From contig NZ_FMUJ01000004.1 of NCBI RefSeq assembly GCF_900100965.1, forward strand, positions 735,970-799,969: DNA of 64,000 bases, in the 5' to 3' direction. Both the position numbers and the translations under genes were made by a program. The stretch's first letter is position 1. The number at the start of each line of letters is the position of its first letter. The stretch comes from Variovorax sp. EL159 (GTDB lineage: Bacteria > Pseudomonadota > Gammaproteobacteria > Burkholderiales > Burkholderiaceae_C). This document shows positions 1 to 7,838 of this stretch, one piece after another. The notes under the pieces are model-generated. The model ran no database searches, was not told the DNA's origin, and saw nothing but the letters and a program-made list of their open reading frames with translations.

Positions 1-608
1 CCGCCGAGGATCGCGTTCGTCACTTCGGCATCGCCCTTGAACGGCACCATGTTGAACTGCAGCCTGGCCGCTTCGCCGGCCTCGTCCATCACGATGCGCG
101 GCGTGCCCACCGCGCCGGTGGCGCCGACGTTGATCTTGCCGGGTCGGCGCGCGGCATCGGCCGCGAAGTCCTTCCAGGTCTTCCAGGGCGCGTCGGCCTT
201 GACCGCCAGGCCAAAGGTGTAGTCGGACAGCAGGATCGCGTACGAGAAGCTGGTCTTCGGATCGAACGCCACCTTGTTGATGTACGGCTCGCGGTACACC
301 GAGGCGGGCAGCACCGCCAGCGTGTAGCCGTCGGGCGCGGCGCGCACCAGCGCGGCCGCGCCGTTGGTGCCGCTGGCACCGGGCCGGCTCTCGATGATGA
401 CGGGCTGGCCCAGGGCCTTGCCCGCTTCTTCTGCGACGGCGCGCAGGTGCTGGTCGGTGGGGCCGCCGGCCGCGTACGGCACGATCAGCGTGACCGGCCG
501 CTGCGGATAGGTCTGGGCTGTGGCGACGGTGGCAGTGGTGACGCCGATCAGCGCGATGGTGGCCAGGGAGGCGGCGCGCAATGCGCCCAGGCGTGACAGC
601 AGTTTCAT
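1..608 (-). CDS. Bug/TctC-family tripartite tricarboxylate transporter receptor (partial)
   Basis: Periplasmic solute-binding protein of the Bug (TctC) family, which captures small carboxylates. The gene runs off the left edge, so only the first ~202 residues are present. It starts at ATG 608-606 with a clear signal peptide (MKLLSRLGALRAASLATIAL, ending near TATVATAQ). The mature N-terminus has the family signature YPQRPVTLIVPYAAGGPTD, followed by a GQPVIIESRPGASG segment and a DGYTL motif, as in other Bug proteins. It lies 43 bp downstream of a second Bug gene and an acyl-CoA dehydrogenase on the same strand, so the three are probably cotranscribed. No TctA/TctB membrane genes are visible. 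The ligand cannot be told from sequence. Confidence 0.9.
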   Translation of the reverse strand, partial: MKLLSRLGALRAASLATIALIGVTTATVATAQTYPQRPVTLIVPYAAGGPTDQHLRAVAEEAGKALGQPVIIESRPGASGTNGAAALVRAAPDGYTLAVLPASVYREPYINKVAFDPKTSFSYAILLSDYTFGLAVKADAPWKTWKDFAADAARRPGKINVGATGAVGTPRIVMDEAGEAARLQFNMVPFKGDAEVTNAILG

Positions 609-651
609 TTTTTCTTGTCTCCTTGTTGTTCGAATCGAGTCGCTGGTGGCA

Positions 652-1638
652 TCAGTCGAGCTGCGCGCCCGACTTCTTCACCACGTCCTTCCACTTGGCC
701 GACTCGGCCACGATGAACTGGCCGAGCTTCTGCGGCGACGTGTCGGCCGAGGCCTCCAGCCCCTGCGACGCGAACATCTGCTTCACCTTGGGCGAGTTCA
801 GCACTTCGGCGAACGCATGGTTGAGCTTGGCGACGCGGTCGGCGGGCGTGCCGGCTGGGGCCACGATGCCGAAGAACACGCTCACGTCGTAGCCCTTGTA
901 GCCCTGCTCCGAAATGGTGGGCACGTCGGGCAGCGCCTGCGAACGCGCGAGCGTCGCCACGCCCAGGGCGCGCAGCTTGCCGGCCTTGACGTAGGGCAGC
1001 GCGGTGAGGATGTCGGTGAAGGTCATGCTGACCTGGTTGCCCAGCAGGTCGTTGAGCGCGGGGCCCGTGCCCTTGTAGGGAATGTGCTGCAGGTCGGTGC
1101 CCGCCACCGAGTTGAAGAGCACGCCCGCCAGGTGCGACGACGCGCCGTTGCCCGACGAGGCATAGCTGAGCTTGCCGGGGTTGGCCTTGGCATACGCCAC
1201 CAGCTCCGGCACGTTCTTCACCGGCAGCGCGGGGTTGACCACCAGGATGTTCGGCAGGTAGCCCACCTGGATCACCGGCGCGAAGCTCTTCACCGGGTCG
1301 TAGTTGACCTTGCGGTACAGGCTCTTGTTGATGGCCAGCGGGCCCGAGGTGCCGAACATCAGCGTGTGGCCGTCGGCCTCGGCGCGCGCCACGTATTCGG
1401 CGCCGATGTTGCCGCCAGCGCCCGCGCGGTTCTCCACGATCATCGGCTGGCCGAGGCGGTCTTTCATCTCGGCGGCGAGCGTGCGGGCCATCGCGTCGGT
1501 GGGGCCACCGGGCGGAAAGGGCACGACCAGCGTGATGGGCTTCGAGGGGAAGGCGTCGGCGGCCTGTGCAGTGGGCACAGCGGGCACGGCGGTCAGCAGC
1601 GTGGCGCAGGCGGCCAGCAGGAAGGTGAGGCGTTTCAA
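652..1638 (-). CDS. Bug/TctC-family tripartite tricarboxylate transporter receptor
   Basis: Full-length (328 aa) periplasmic Bug-family binding protein. I place the start at a TTG codon (1638-1636): it is preceded by GGAGA at good spacing and begins a proper signal peptide (KRLTFLLAACATLLTAVPAV, ending TAQAAD). Starting further upstream would run into the acyl-CoA dehydrogenase gene. Family motifs are visible: FPSKPITLVVPFPPGGPTD after the signal, RAGAGGNIGAEYVARAE, and YKGTGPALNDLLGNQV in the middle. It sits between the acyl-CoA dehydrogenase gene (31 bp away) and another Bug gene, so two paralogous receptors are next to each other. The substrate is unknown. The context suggests a carboxylate that is later handled as a CoA ester. 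Confidence 0.92.
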   Translation of the reverse strand: MKRLTFLLAACATLLTAVPAVPTAQAADAFPSKPITLVVPFPPGGPTDAMARTLAAEMKDRLGQPMIVENRAGAGGNIGAEYVARAEADGHTLMFGTSGPLAINKSLYRKVNYDPVKSFAPVIQVGYLPNILVVNPALPVKNVPELVAYAKANPGKLSYASSGNGASSHLAGVLFNSVAGTDLQHIPYKGTGPALNDLLGNQVSMTFTDILTALPYVKAGKLRALGVATLARSQALPDVPTISEQGYKGYDVSVFFGIVAPAGTPADRVAKLNHAFAEVLNSPKVKQMFASQGLEASADTSPQKLGQFIVAESAKWKDVVKKSGAQLD

Positions 1639-1669
1639 GGGATGTCTCCGTTTCTTGTCGGGGGATAGT

Positions 1670-3391
1670 TCAGGCCAGCGCCGCGGCGCTGCGCGCGGCC
1701 GCCGTGTTCCAGTCGGCGGGCATGGCATCGGGTGCCAGCGGATCGCGCGGCAGCACGCGGTGCAGCAGCACCAGTTGCGCCCAGCGCAGGCGCGCGGCCG
1801 AGCCGCCGCGCGCGGCTTCCCACGCCATCGCGATGGCGCTCGTGCAGTGGTACAGCGCCGACGCGGCCTGGCGCGCCAGCACGTCGCCGCCTTCGCGCGC
1901 GGCAGTCTCGGCCAGCGCGGCGGCGCGTGCCAATGCATCGCGCAGCGCTTTCGCAAAGGCGGGTGCGAGCGCCGCGTCGTCGAGCAGCTTTTCGCAGTGC
2001 GCGCGCAGCACCGGCAGCGAGCCTTCGCGCTTCAGGGCGCGGATCACGTCGAGCGCCACGATGTTGCTGGTGCCTTCCCAGATCGAGCCCAGGTGCGCGT
2101 CGCGCACGAGGCGCGGGTCGCTCCATTCCTCGATGTAGCCGCAGCCGCCGCGCACTTCCATCGCATCGCCCGTCACCTTGCGTGCATCGCGGCAGGCGCG
2201 GAACTTGATGAGTGGAGTGAGGATGCGCAGCAGCGCATAGGCATCGGGCTCGCCGGCGTCGGAGCGGGCCAGCGCTAGCGCGGTCTGGCACACCATCGTG
2301 CGTGCCTGCTCGGCCGGCAGGCGCAGCTTGTCGAGCTGGCGCTGCATCAGCGGCATCTGGTCGAGGGTGCGGCCGAAGGCGCGGCGCTCCGACGCGATGT
2401 ACTCGGCCTCGGCCACGGCGCGGCGCATCAGGCCAGCGGCGCGCACGCCGTTCGACAGGCGCGAGTTGTTCACCATGTCGGCCATCTGCACGAAGCCCCG
2501 GCCGGCTTCGCCGACGAGGTAGGCCACCGCGCCTTCGAGCCGGATCTCGCCGCTGGCCATCGAGCGCGTGCCCAGCTTGTCCTTCAGGCGAATGATCCGG
2601 TAGTGGTTGAGGCTGCCGTCTTCCAGCCGGCGCGGCAGCAGAAACAGCGACACGCCCTTCATGCCCGCCGCGCCGTCTTCGGCGCGCGCGAGCACCATCG
2701 CGAAATCGGCGTCGGGGTTGGAGCAGAACCACTTGTCGCCGCTCAGGCGCCAGCTGCCGTCGGACTCGGCTCGCGCCATCGTGGCGGTGGCCGCGATGTC
2801 GGAGCCGGCCGCCTGCTCGGTCATGAACATCGCGCCCTGCGCGAGCTCGTCGAAGTCGAGCGAGGTCAGGCGCGGCAGGAAGCGCGCGACCAGCTCGGGG
2901 CTGCCGAACTTTTTCAGCGTGCGCGTGAGCGAATCGGTCATCGAGACCGGGCAGCACAGGCCGAACTCGGCCTGCACGAACAGGTAGGTCAGCACGTACT
3001 TGACCAGCGGAGGCATCTTGCCGGTCCAGCCCAGCGTTTCGTCGCGGTGCGAGATCGCGGCCAGGCCGAATTCGCTGAGCGCGAGGCGCTCCATCTCCAC
3101 ATAGGCCGGATGCTTGACGACCTTCTGCTCGTCCAGGCCGGTGCGGGTGCGCTGCTTCAGCGTGGGCGGGTTGCGGTCTGCGGTGCCGGCCAGTTCGTCG
3201 AGCAGGCCGCCCGCCAGGCCGCCCAGGCGCTCGAAGTGCGGCTGCATATGGGCCAGCAGGTCGTCGGGCAGGTAGAGCGCGAGCAGCGCGTGCAGCTCGG
3301 TGTCGGTGGTGAACAGGTTCTGACCGTGGCGGTCGGGAATCGGATGGGCGTGCGCGGCTGTTGGCGCGGCAGATGCGGCGTTCTCGGACAT
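1670..3391 (-). CDS. Acyl-CoA dehydrogenase, AidB-like subfamily
   Basis: FAD-dependent acyl-CoA dehydrogenase, 573 aa, expected to oxidise an acyl-CoA thioester to the enoyl-CoA in the cytoplasm. The start at ATG 3391 is chosen because AGGAGA lies just upstream; an ATG nine codons earlier has no such site. The middle beta domain carries MTEQAAGSD (about 190-198) and SGDKWFCSNPDADF (about 217-230). The C-terminal helical domain has ERRAFGRTL and GGCGYIEEW...WEGTSNIVALD, typical of the AidB-like branch. An N-terminal extension of ~100 residues before the core also fits that branch. It heads a likely operon with two Bug receptors and is divergent from a LysR gene across 92 bp. The true substrate is not evident; a DNA-repair role as proposed for AidB is not implied. 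Confidence 0.9.
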   Translation of the reverse strand: MSENAASAAPTAAHAHPIPDRHGQNLFTTDTELHALLALYLPDDLLAHMQPHFERLGGLAGGLLDELAGTADRNPPTLKQRTRTGLDEQKVVKHPAYVEMERLALSEFGLAAISHRDETLGWTGKMPPLVKYVLTYLFVQAEFGLCCPVSMTDSLTRTLKKFGSPELVARFLPRLTSLDFDELAQGAMFMTEQAAGSDIAATATMARAESDGSWRLSGDKWFCSNPDADFAMVLARAEDGAAGMKGVSLFLLPRRLEDGSLNHYRIIRLKDKLGTRSMASGEIRLEGAVAYLVGEAGRGFVQMADMVNNSRLSNGVRAAGLMRRAVAEAEYIASERRAFGRTLDQMPLMQRQLDKLRLPAEQARTMVCQTALALARSDAGEPDAYALLRILTPLIKFRACRDARKVTGDAMEVRGGCGYIEEWSDPRLVRDAHLGSIWEGTSNIVALDVIRALKREGSLPVLRAHCEKLLDDAALAPAFAKALRDALARAAALAETAAREGGDVLARQAASALYHCTSAIAMAWEAARGGSAARLRWAQLVLLHRVLPRDPLAPDAMPADWNTAAARSAAALA

Positions 3392-3447
3392 GGGTCTTGT
3401 CTCCTGGGTTCGCCGCATTGTTGAAGCCGCGACGATCCGTGTCTAAT

Positions 3448-3468
3448 ATCGAATTGGTCTTGCTCGAT
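3448..3468. promoter_or_regulatory. Candidate LysR operator, ATCGA-N11-TCGAT
   Basis: A perfect inverted repeat, ATCGA, 11-bp spacer, TCGAT, lies in the 92-bp gap between the divergent acyl-CoA dehydrogenase and LysR genes, ending 15 bp before the LysR start. The dyad with its spacing matches the T-N11-A form of LysR-type boxes. That this LysR protein binds it is inference from position. Confidence 0.5.
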
Positions 3469-3483
3469 TTGATCTGCCTATCC

Positions 3484-4386
3484 ATGGAACTGCGACACCT
3501 GCGCTACTTCAGCGTGCTCGCCGAAGAACTGCACTTCGGGCGGGCGGCGCGGCGTCTGTCGATTTCGCAGCCGCCGCTGTCGGTGGCGATCCGCCAGCTC
3601 GAAGAGTCGGTGGGCGCACGGCTGTTCGAGCGCAACAGCAAGGAAGTGCGCCTCACGCCTGCGGGCGAGGCGTTGCGCATTTCGGCGCGGCGGGTGCTGC
3701 TGCAGGCCGAAGAGGCCGCGCTCGAAGCACGCGACGTGGCCACCGGTTCGGCGGGCCGGCTGCGCATCGGCTTCGTCGGCGCCATGCTGTACCGGGGCTT
3801 GCCGCAGGCGCTGCGCGCCTTCCAGGCCACGCACCCGGCGGTGCGCATCACCTTGAGCGAACTCAACTCCGGCGTGCAGATCGCCGAGCTGCTGAACGAC
3901 CGGCTCGACCTGGGCTTTGCCCACACGCGCCGCGTGCCGCCCGAGCTGCAGCAGCGCTTGTTGCTGTCGGAGCCCTTCGTGTGCTGCCTGCCCGCGGGGC
4001 ATGCACTGGCACGCAAGCGCGTGCTGGCACCGGGCGACCTGCGTGACCAGCCTTTCGTGCTGTTCTCGCGCGAGGCCTCACCCGATTACCACGAGCGCAT
4101 CCTGTCGATCTGCGCGGACGCAGGCTTCCTGCCTGAGGTGCGGCATGAAGTGCGCCATTGGCTCGCCGTCGTGTCTTTGGTTTCTCAGGGTATGGGCGTG
4201 GCGCTGGTGCCGCAGGCGATGCGGCACTCGGCCCTGCGCGGCGCGGTGTTCCGCCCGCTCGACCGCGCGGTGGCGCAGTCGGAGGCTTACGGGGTGTGGC
4301 GGACGGGGCCGCCGAACGTGCTGGTCGAGCGGCTGCTGCAGGGCGTGGCCGAGAGCATCGCAGCCGCTGCCGGGCTTCAGGCGTAG
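3484..4386 (+). CDS. LysR-family transcriptional regulator
   Basis: DNA-binding regulator of 300 aa. The N-terminal winged helix-turn-helix (residues 1-60: MELRHLRYFSVLAEELHFGR, then AARRLSISQPPLSVAIRQLE) is of the CatR/BenM-like LysR class. The effector-binding domain follows from about residue 90. The start is ATG 3484, where family similarity begins; an upstream in-frame extension would read through the divergent promoter. It is transcribed away from the acyl-CoA dehydrogenase/Bug operon and very probably controls it, with an ATCGA-N11-TCGAT site in between. Its 3' end overlaps the convergent kinase gene by 10 bp. The inducer is unknown. Confidence 0.93.
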   Translation: MELRHLRYFSVLAEELHFGRAARRLSISQPPLSVAIRQLEESVGARLFERNSKEVRLTPAGEALRISARRVLLQAEEAALEARDVATGSAGRLRIGFVGAMLYRGLPQALRAFQATHPAVRITLSELNSGVQIAELLNDRLDLGFAHTRRVPPELQQRLLLSEPFVCCLPAGHALARKRVLAPGDLRDQPFVLFSREASPDYHERILSICADAGFLPEVRHEVRHWLAVVSLVSQGMGVALVPQAMRHSALRGAVFRPLDRAVAQSEAYGVWRTGPPNVLVERLLQGVAESIAAAAGLQA

Positions 4387-5411
4387 AGCGGCTCTTCGGC
4401 CATCTGCTCGCACTGGTCTTCCAGCACGAGGATCTGCCCCTTCCAGTAGTCGCTCGAGCCGAACCACGGGAAGTTGATCGGAAAGATCGGGTCTTCCCAG
4501 CGGCGCGCCAGCCATGCGCTGTAGTGGATGAGCCGCAGCGTGCGCAGCGGCTCGATCAGCGCCAGCTCGCGGCGATCGAATTCGCGGAACTGCTCGTAGC
4601 CGTCGAGCAGGCCCGACAGCTGCGAGGTGCGTTGCGCGCGGTCGCCCGACAGCAGCATCCACAAATCCTGCACCGCGAAGCCGGTGCGCGCGTCGTCGAG
4701 GTCGACGAAGTGCGGGCCGCCGCCGGGCCGGTCGGTCGGCGTCCACAGGATGTTGCCGGGGTGCACGTCGCCATGCAGGCGCAGCTTGCGCGGGTTGAAG
4801 TCGGAGGCCGGCGGCTGCAGCGCAAGCGCGGTCGCGCGGACCATGTCCAGCGCTTCGTTGCATACCTTTTCCCAGTCGCGCTGCATGTCGAGCGGGATCT
4901 TGTCGTTCTCCAGCAGCCAGTCGCGCGAGTCGAGGCCGAAGGTCTGCAGGTCGAGCGCGGGGCGGGCCTCGAAAGGCCTGGCGCTGCCCACGGTGTGGAT
5001 GCGCGCCAGGAAACGGCCGACCCATTCGAGCACCTCGAAGTTGTCGAGCTCCGGCGCGCGGCCGCCGCGGTAGGGGCTCACGCTGAACGCGAAGCCGGCG
5101 TGGTGGTGCAGGGTCTTGCCGTCGACAACCAGCGGCGGCACGGCCGGCACTTCGGCGGCGGCCAGCTCGAGCGAGAAGCCGTGCTCTTCGAGGATCTCGG
5201 CTTCGCTCCAGCGCTCGGGGCGGTAGAACTTGACCACCACTGCACTGCGGTCTTCCAGGAACACCTGGTAGACCCGGTTCTCGTAGGAGTTCAGGCCAGT
5301 GAGCCGGCCGTCGCCGTGCAGGCCCAGCGTCGCGAGTGCGTCGAGCACCACGTCGGGCGTGAGGCTCTCATAGGGATGGGTGTTCGCGGGCGCTGCAGGG
5401 GAAAGGGTCAT
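4377..5411 (-). CDS. srkA: Stress response serine/threonine kinase SrkA (YihE/RdoA family)
   Basis: Cytoplasmic eukaryotic-like kinase, 344 aa, close to the E. coli SrkA length. E. coli SrkA protects cells under stress, partly by opposing toxin-mediated death. Here the N-lobe has the lysine VVVKFYRP (K61). The catalytic loop is HGDVHPGN (213-220, D215) and the metal-binding segment is FVDLDDA (around 236-241). The C-terminal helical region (RLIHYSAWLARRW, FPWFGSSDYW) is also typical of the family. The gene converges on the upstream LysR gene with a 10-bp overlap of 3' ends. The DUF2855 gene lies 33 bp upstream in the same direction, so cotranscription is possible. Function assignment rests on family similarity. 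Confidence 0.92.
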   Translation of the reverse strand: MTLSPAAPANTHPYESLTPDVVLDALATLGLHGDGRLTGLNSYENRVYQVFLEDRSAVVVKFYRPERWSEAEILEEHGFSLELAAAEVPAVPPLVVDGKTLHHHAGFAFSVSPYRGGRAPELDNFEVLEWVGRFLARIHTVGSARPFEARPALDLQTFGLDSRDWLLENDKIPLDMQRDWEKVCNEALDMVRATALALQPPASDFNPRKLRLHGDVHPGNILWTPTDRPGGGPHFVDLDDARTGFAVQDLWMLLSGDRAQRTSQLSGLLDGYEQFREFDRRELALIEPLRTLRLIHYSAWLARRWEDPIFPINFPWFGSSDYWKGQILVLEDQCEQMAEEPLYA

Positions 5412-5444
5412 GCAGCGATTGTCGCCACTGTGACCCGAAGGGCG

Positions 5445-6560
5445 TCAGTGGCCGGCCGGTTGTTTGTAAAGAGAAAGGATATGGCCCGTGCGCGGGTCGC
5501 CCTTGCCCGCCAGCACCTGGGCGTAGGCCGCCTGCACCGCATCGCCGCCGGCGTGGTGTTCGGCGCGCAGCCAGGGCTTCTTGGCGTCGGTCGCTTCGGC
5601 GATGAAGTGATGCCAGGCCGACACCATGCGCCGGCCGAACTCTTCGGCACCCCACTCTGTGGTGCGCTTCTTGATCTGCGCGGGCGCAAAGAACAGCGTG
5701 GCGCGCGGGCCGCTCAGGTCTTTGCCTGCGCCCTTCGACGCGAGCTGCTCGACATGCGTGCCGCCGATGGAGCTGCTGAACTTGAGGTTGGCAAAGCGCG
5801 CATGGATCGCGTTGCGCAGCTCGCCGTTGCCGGCGAAGTCCACGTACACGCAGGGCGTGTCGGCCGCGATGGTGTCGAGTGCGTCGTAGGTCACCACGCG
5901 GTCGTAGCAGCCCAGGCTTTCGCAGAAGGCCACGTTGCCGGGCGAGGTCAGGCCGATCACCTCGATGCCCTTGCGCTGGTGCAGCTGGAACGCGGTGCCG
6001 TAAGCCGTCTTGCTCGATGCGCTCGACAGCAGCATGGTGTTGGCGCCGAAGAAGTCGTTGTCGGCCATGAAGTCGTCGATCAGCCACGAGGTGATGAACA
6101 GCGGGCGCAGCAGCGACTGCGTGTCTTCTGTATCGGCGGTGTAGAGCGGGTCGGTGTTGCAGCGGAAGTACTGGTTGTAGACGGCCGGCAGTTCGGCGCG
6201 GTGCGGTGCCACGTCGGTGAAGCGCTCGGGCGAGAGCCGGCCGGGGCTCAGCACCGCGCCCGACGCCATCGGCCAGTAGCCGTAGAGCCGCTCGCCCACC
6301 GGCACGCCCGGATGCAGCGACTGCACCACGCTCGCGAAGCCCCACACGGGGATCGTGCCCCAGCCTTCCTCGCCGCTCGGAAAGAACTGCCAGTAGCTCA
6401 TCGCATCGCCGAAGGCGGCGTAGGTGATGTTGTTCGAGGTGAGCGCAAAGCTGTCGATGCGCACGCGCACATGGCCGTCCGCCAAGGGTTCGTCGGTGGC
6501 GGTGTGCAGGCGCGTGGTGGCGAGCTGGTCTTTGCGGATCAGGAGGCTGGTGGTGCTCAT
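5445..6560 (-). CDS. DUF2855 family protein (alcohol dehydrogenase-like fold)
   Basis: A 371-aa protein of the DUF2855 family, distantly related to the GroES-like/quinone oxidoreductase medium-chain dehydrogenases. A GroES-like N-terminus (HVRVRIDSFALTSNNITYAA) is followed by a Rossmann-like part (SSASSKTAYGTAFQL, then VIGLTSPGN). Conserved blocks include GDAMSYWQFFPS and WGTIPVWGFA. I choose ATG 6560, which has GGAG eight bases upstream; an in-frame GTG five codons earlier is a weaker choice. No zinc-ligand cysteine pattern is seen. No catalytic activity has been assigned to this family that I can rely on. It is followed 33 bp later by srkA. Confidence 0.85.
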   Translation of the reverse strand: MSTTSLLIRKDQLATTRLHTATDEPLADGHVRVRIDSFALTSNNITYAAFGDAMSYWQFFPSGEEGWGTIPVWGFASVVQSLHPGVPVGERLYGYWPMASGAVLSPGRLSPERFTDVAPHRAELPAVYNQYFRCNTDPLYTADTEDTQSLLRPLFITSWLIDDFMADNDFFGANTMLLSSASSKTAYGTAFQLHQRKGIEVIGLTSPGNVAFCESLGCYDRVVTYDALDTIAADTPCVYVDFAGNGELRNAIHARFANLKFSSSIGGTHVEQLASKGAGKDLSGPRATLFFAPAQIKKRTTEWGAEEFGRRMVSAWHHFIAEATDAKKPWLRAEHHAGGDAVQAAYAQVLAGKGDPRTGHILSLYKQPAGH

Positions 6561-6686
6561 GGTGTCGATCTCCACGGGTTGAGTGAGGTGTGGGTTTCGG
6601 GGCGTGCCGCGACATTAGCCAAGCTTGGTGAAAGGCGCTATCGCGGTGCCCGTTCCGGCGTCACCCGTGAGACAAGCGTGGGCATG

Positions 6687-6719
6687 AAAAAAGCGCCCCG
6701 GCTTGTGGCCGGGGCGCTT
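6687..6719 (-). terminator. Rho-independent terminator of ohr
   Basis: A 12-bp perfect stem (AAGCGCCCCGGC / GCCGGGGCGCTT) with a 5-base loop sits 23 bp past the ohr stop. On the minus strand it runs into a T tract (A tract 6687-6692 on the plus strand). Confidence 0.9.
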
Positions 6720-6741
6720 GTTCGTTGCTGCTGCGGGGCGA

Positions 6742-7167
6742 TCAGGCGATCGTCAGTTCGACGTCGATGTTGCCGCGCGTGGCGTTCGAGTACGGGCAGA
6801 CCTGGTGGGCCGTGTCGACCAGCTTCTGCTTGGCGTCTGCATCGAGGCCGGGCAGCGTGATCGCCAGCTTGACGGCGATGCCGTAGGCGGCGCCGCCGTT
6901 CGTCGGGCCAAGGGAAACGCTGGAGTCGATGGCGACGTCGTCCGGTACCTTCACGCCGATCTTCGGGCCGACGGCCTTCATGGCGCCGATGAAGCAGGCG
7001 GCGTAACCCACCGCGAACAGTTGTTCGGGGTTGGTGCCGGGCTTGCCGGAACCGGGCGAGCTCAGCTTGACGTCGATGGCGCCGTCGCTGGACTTGCCAG
7101 CGCCGTCACGGCCGCCGACGGTGTGGGCTTCTGCGGTGTAGAGCACTTTGTCAAGCTTGGTGGTCAT
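6742..7167 (-). CDS. ohr: Organic hydroperoxide resistance protein Ohr
   Basis: Thiol peroxidase of the Ohr/OsmC fold, 141 aa, which reduces organic and fatty-acid hydroperoxides using lipoylated partners. Both catalytic cysteines are present: C58 in GYAACFIGAM and C124 in HQVCPYSNATRGN. So are the conserved arginine (R20) and the NPEQLFAVGY block containing the catalytic glutamate. The length is normal for the family. It follows ohrR by 87 bp on the same strand and ends in a strong hairpin terminator, so ohrR-ohr looks like an operon. Peroxide induction via OhrR is expected. Confidence 0.97.
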   Translation of the reverse strand: MTTKLDKVLYTAEAHTVGGRDGAGKSSDGAIDVKLSSPGSGKPGTNPEQLFAVGYAACFIGAMKAVGPKIGVKVPDDVAIDSSVSLGPTNGGAAYGIAVKLAITLPGLDADAKQKLVDTAHQVCPYSNATRGNIDVELTIA

Positions 7168-7254
7168 GGTGATTCCTTTGATGATGGAGGAGGGTGAAAA
7201 AGCTTCTCTCTTTTCTGGATCGAAGCGGGGAGAAATAAAGAAACCGGTTGTGTG

Positions 7255-7710
7255 TCAGGCCGCCTTCTTGATGCGGTCGCGCAGGGTCTGGATCTGCTGG
7301 GTGAGGGCCACGAGCTCGGGCACCGAGCACTGGGCCGCTGCCATCAGGCACTCGGGCACGTTGGCCGCGCGGGCCTTGAGCTTGCGGCCAACGGCGGTCA
7401 GGGTGATGTGCACGCGGCGCTCGTCGGCCACGTCGCGCACGCGGGCCACATAGCCGTTGGCCTCGAGGCGCTTGAGCAGCGGCGTGAGCGTGCCGGAGTC
7501 GAGCGAAAGGCGCTCGCCCAGCGCGGAAACCGTGGGGCCGTCATGCTCCCAGAGGGCGAGCATCACGAGGTATTGCGGGTAGGTGAGCTGCAGCTTTTCC
7601 AGCACCGGCTTGTAGAGCCGGGTCATGGCCAGCGAGGCGGAATACACGGCAAAACACAGCTGGTTGTCCAGCTTGAGCATTTCGTCGGAGGAGGCTGAGG
7701 CGGGGTGCAT
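7255..7710 (-). CDS. ohrR: OhrR, MarR-family organic peroxide sensor/repressor
   Basis: MarR-type winged-helix repressor of 151 aa. The start ATG 7710 is where the family begins; a longer frame upstream would cross the operator. Redox cysteines are visible: C19 in LDNQLCFAVY, the peroxide-sensing position, plus C121 and C128 near the C-terminus. This pattern fits the two-cysteine OhrR class, which forms an intersubunit disulfide on oxidation. The DNA-binding wing contains RDVADERRVHITLT. It lies directly upstream of ohr, and an AT-rich operator-like dyad precedes its start codon, so autoregulation is expected. Confidence 0.95.
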   Translation of the reverse strand: MHPASASSDEMLKLDNQLCFAVYSASLAMTRLYKPVLEKLQLTYPQYLVMLALWEHDGPTVSALGERLSLDSGTLTPLLKRLEANGYVARVRDVADERRVHITLTAVGRKLKARAANVPECLMAAAQCSVPELVALTQQIQTLRDRIKKAA

Positions 7711-7716
7711 GAGGCG

Positions 7717-7747
7717 AATTGTAGCGAGCAATTGAATTGTGTGCAAT
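7717..7747. promoter_or_regulatory. Candidate OhrR operator
   Basis: An AT-rich patch just before the ohrR start contains GCAATTGAATTGTGTGCAAT (7728-7747) plus an extra AATTGTA half-site at 7717-7723. It resembles the TACAATT/AATTGTA dyads known for OhrR. It stands out from the surrounding GC-rich sequence. Binding is inferred. Confidence 0.6.
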
Positions 7748-7838
7748 GTAAAGTTAAGGTAAACGACGTGCCACACTAGAGGCCTTTTGTTTCTCTCTCC
7801 CCCGGTCCGTTCCCTCTGGCAAGGCTCCCCGACTTCGT

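Noticed and set aside
4158..6860. A 900-codon open frame on the plus strand
   Set aside because: It covers srkA and the DUF2855 gene in antisense, has low-complexity Arg/Ala/Gly composition and no domain. High GC makes such long shadow frames common here.
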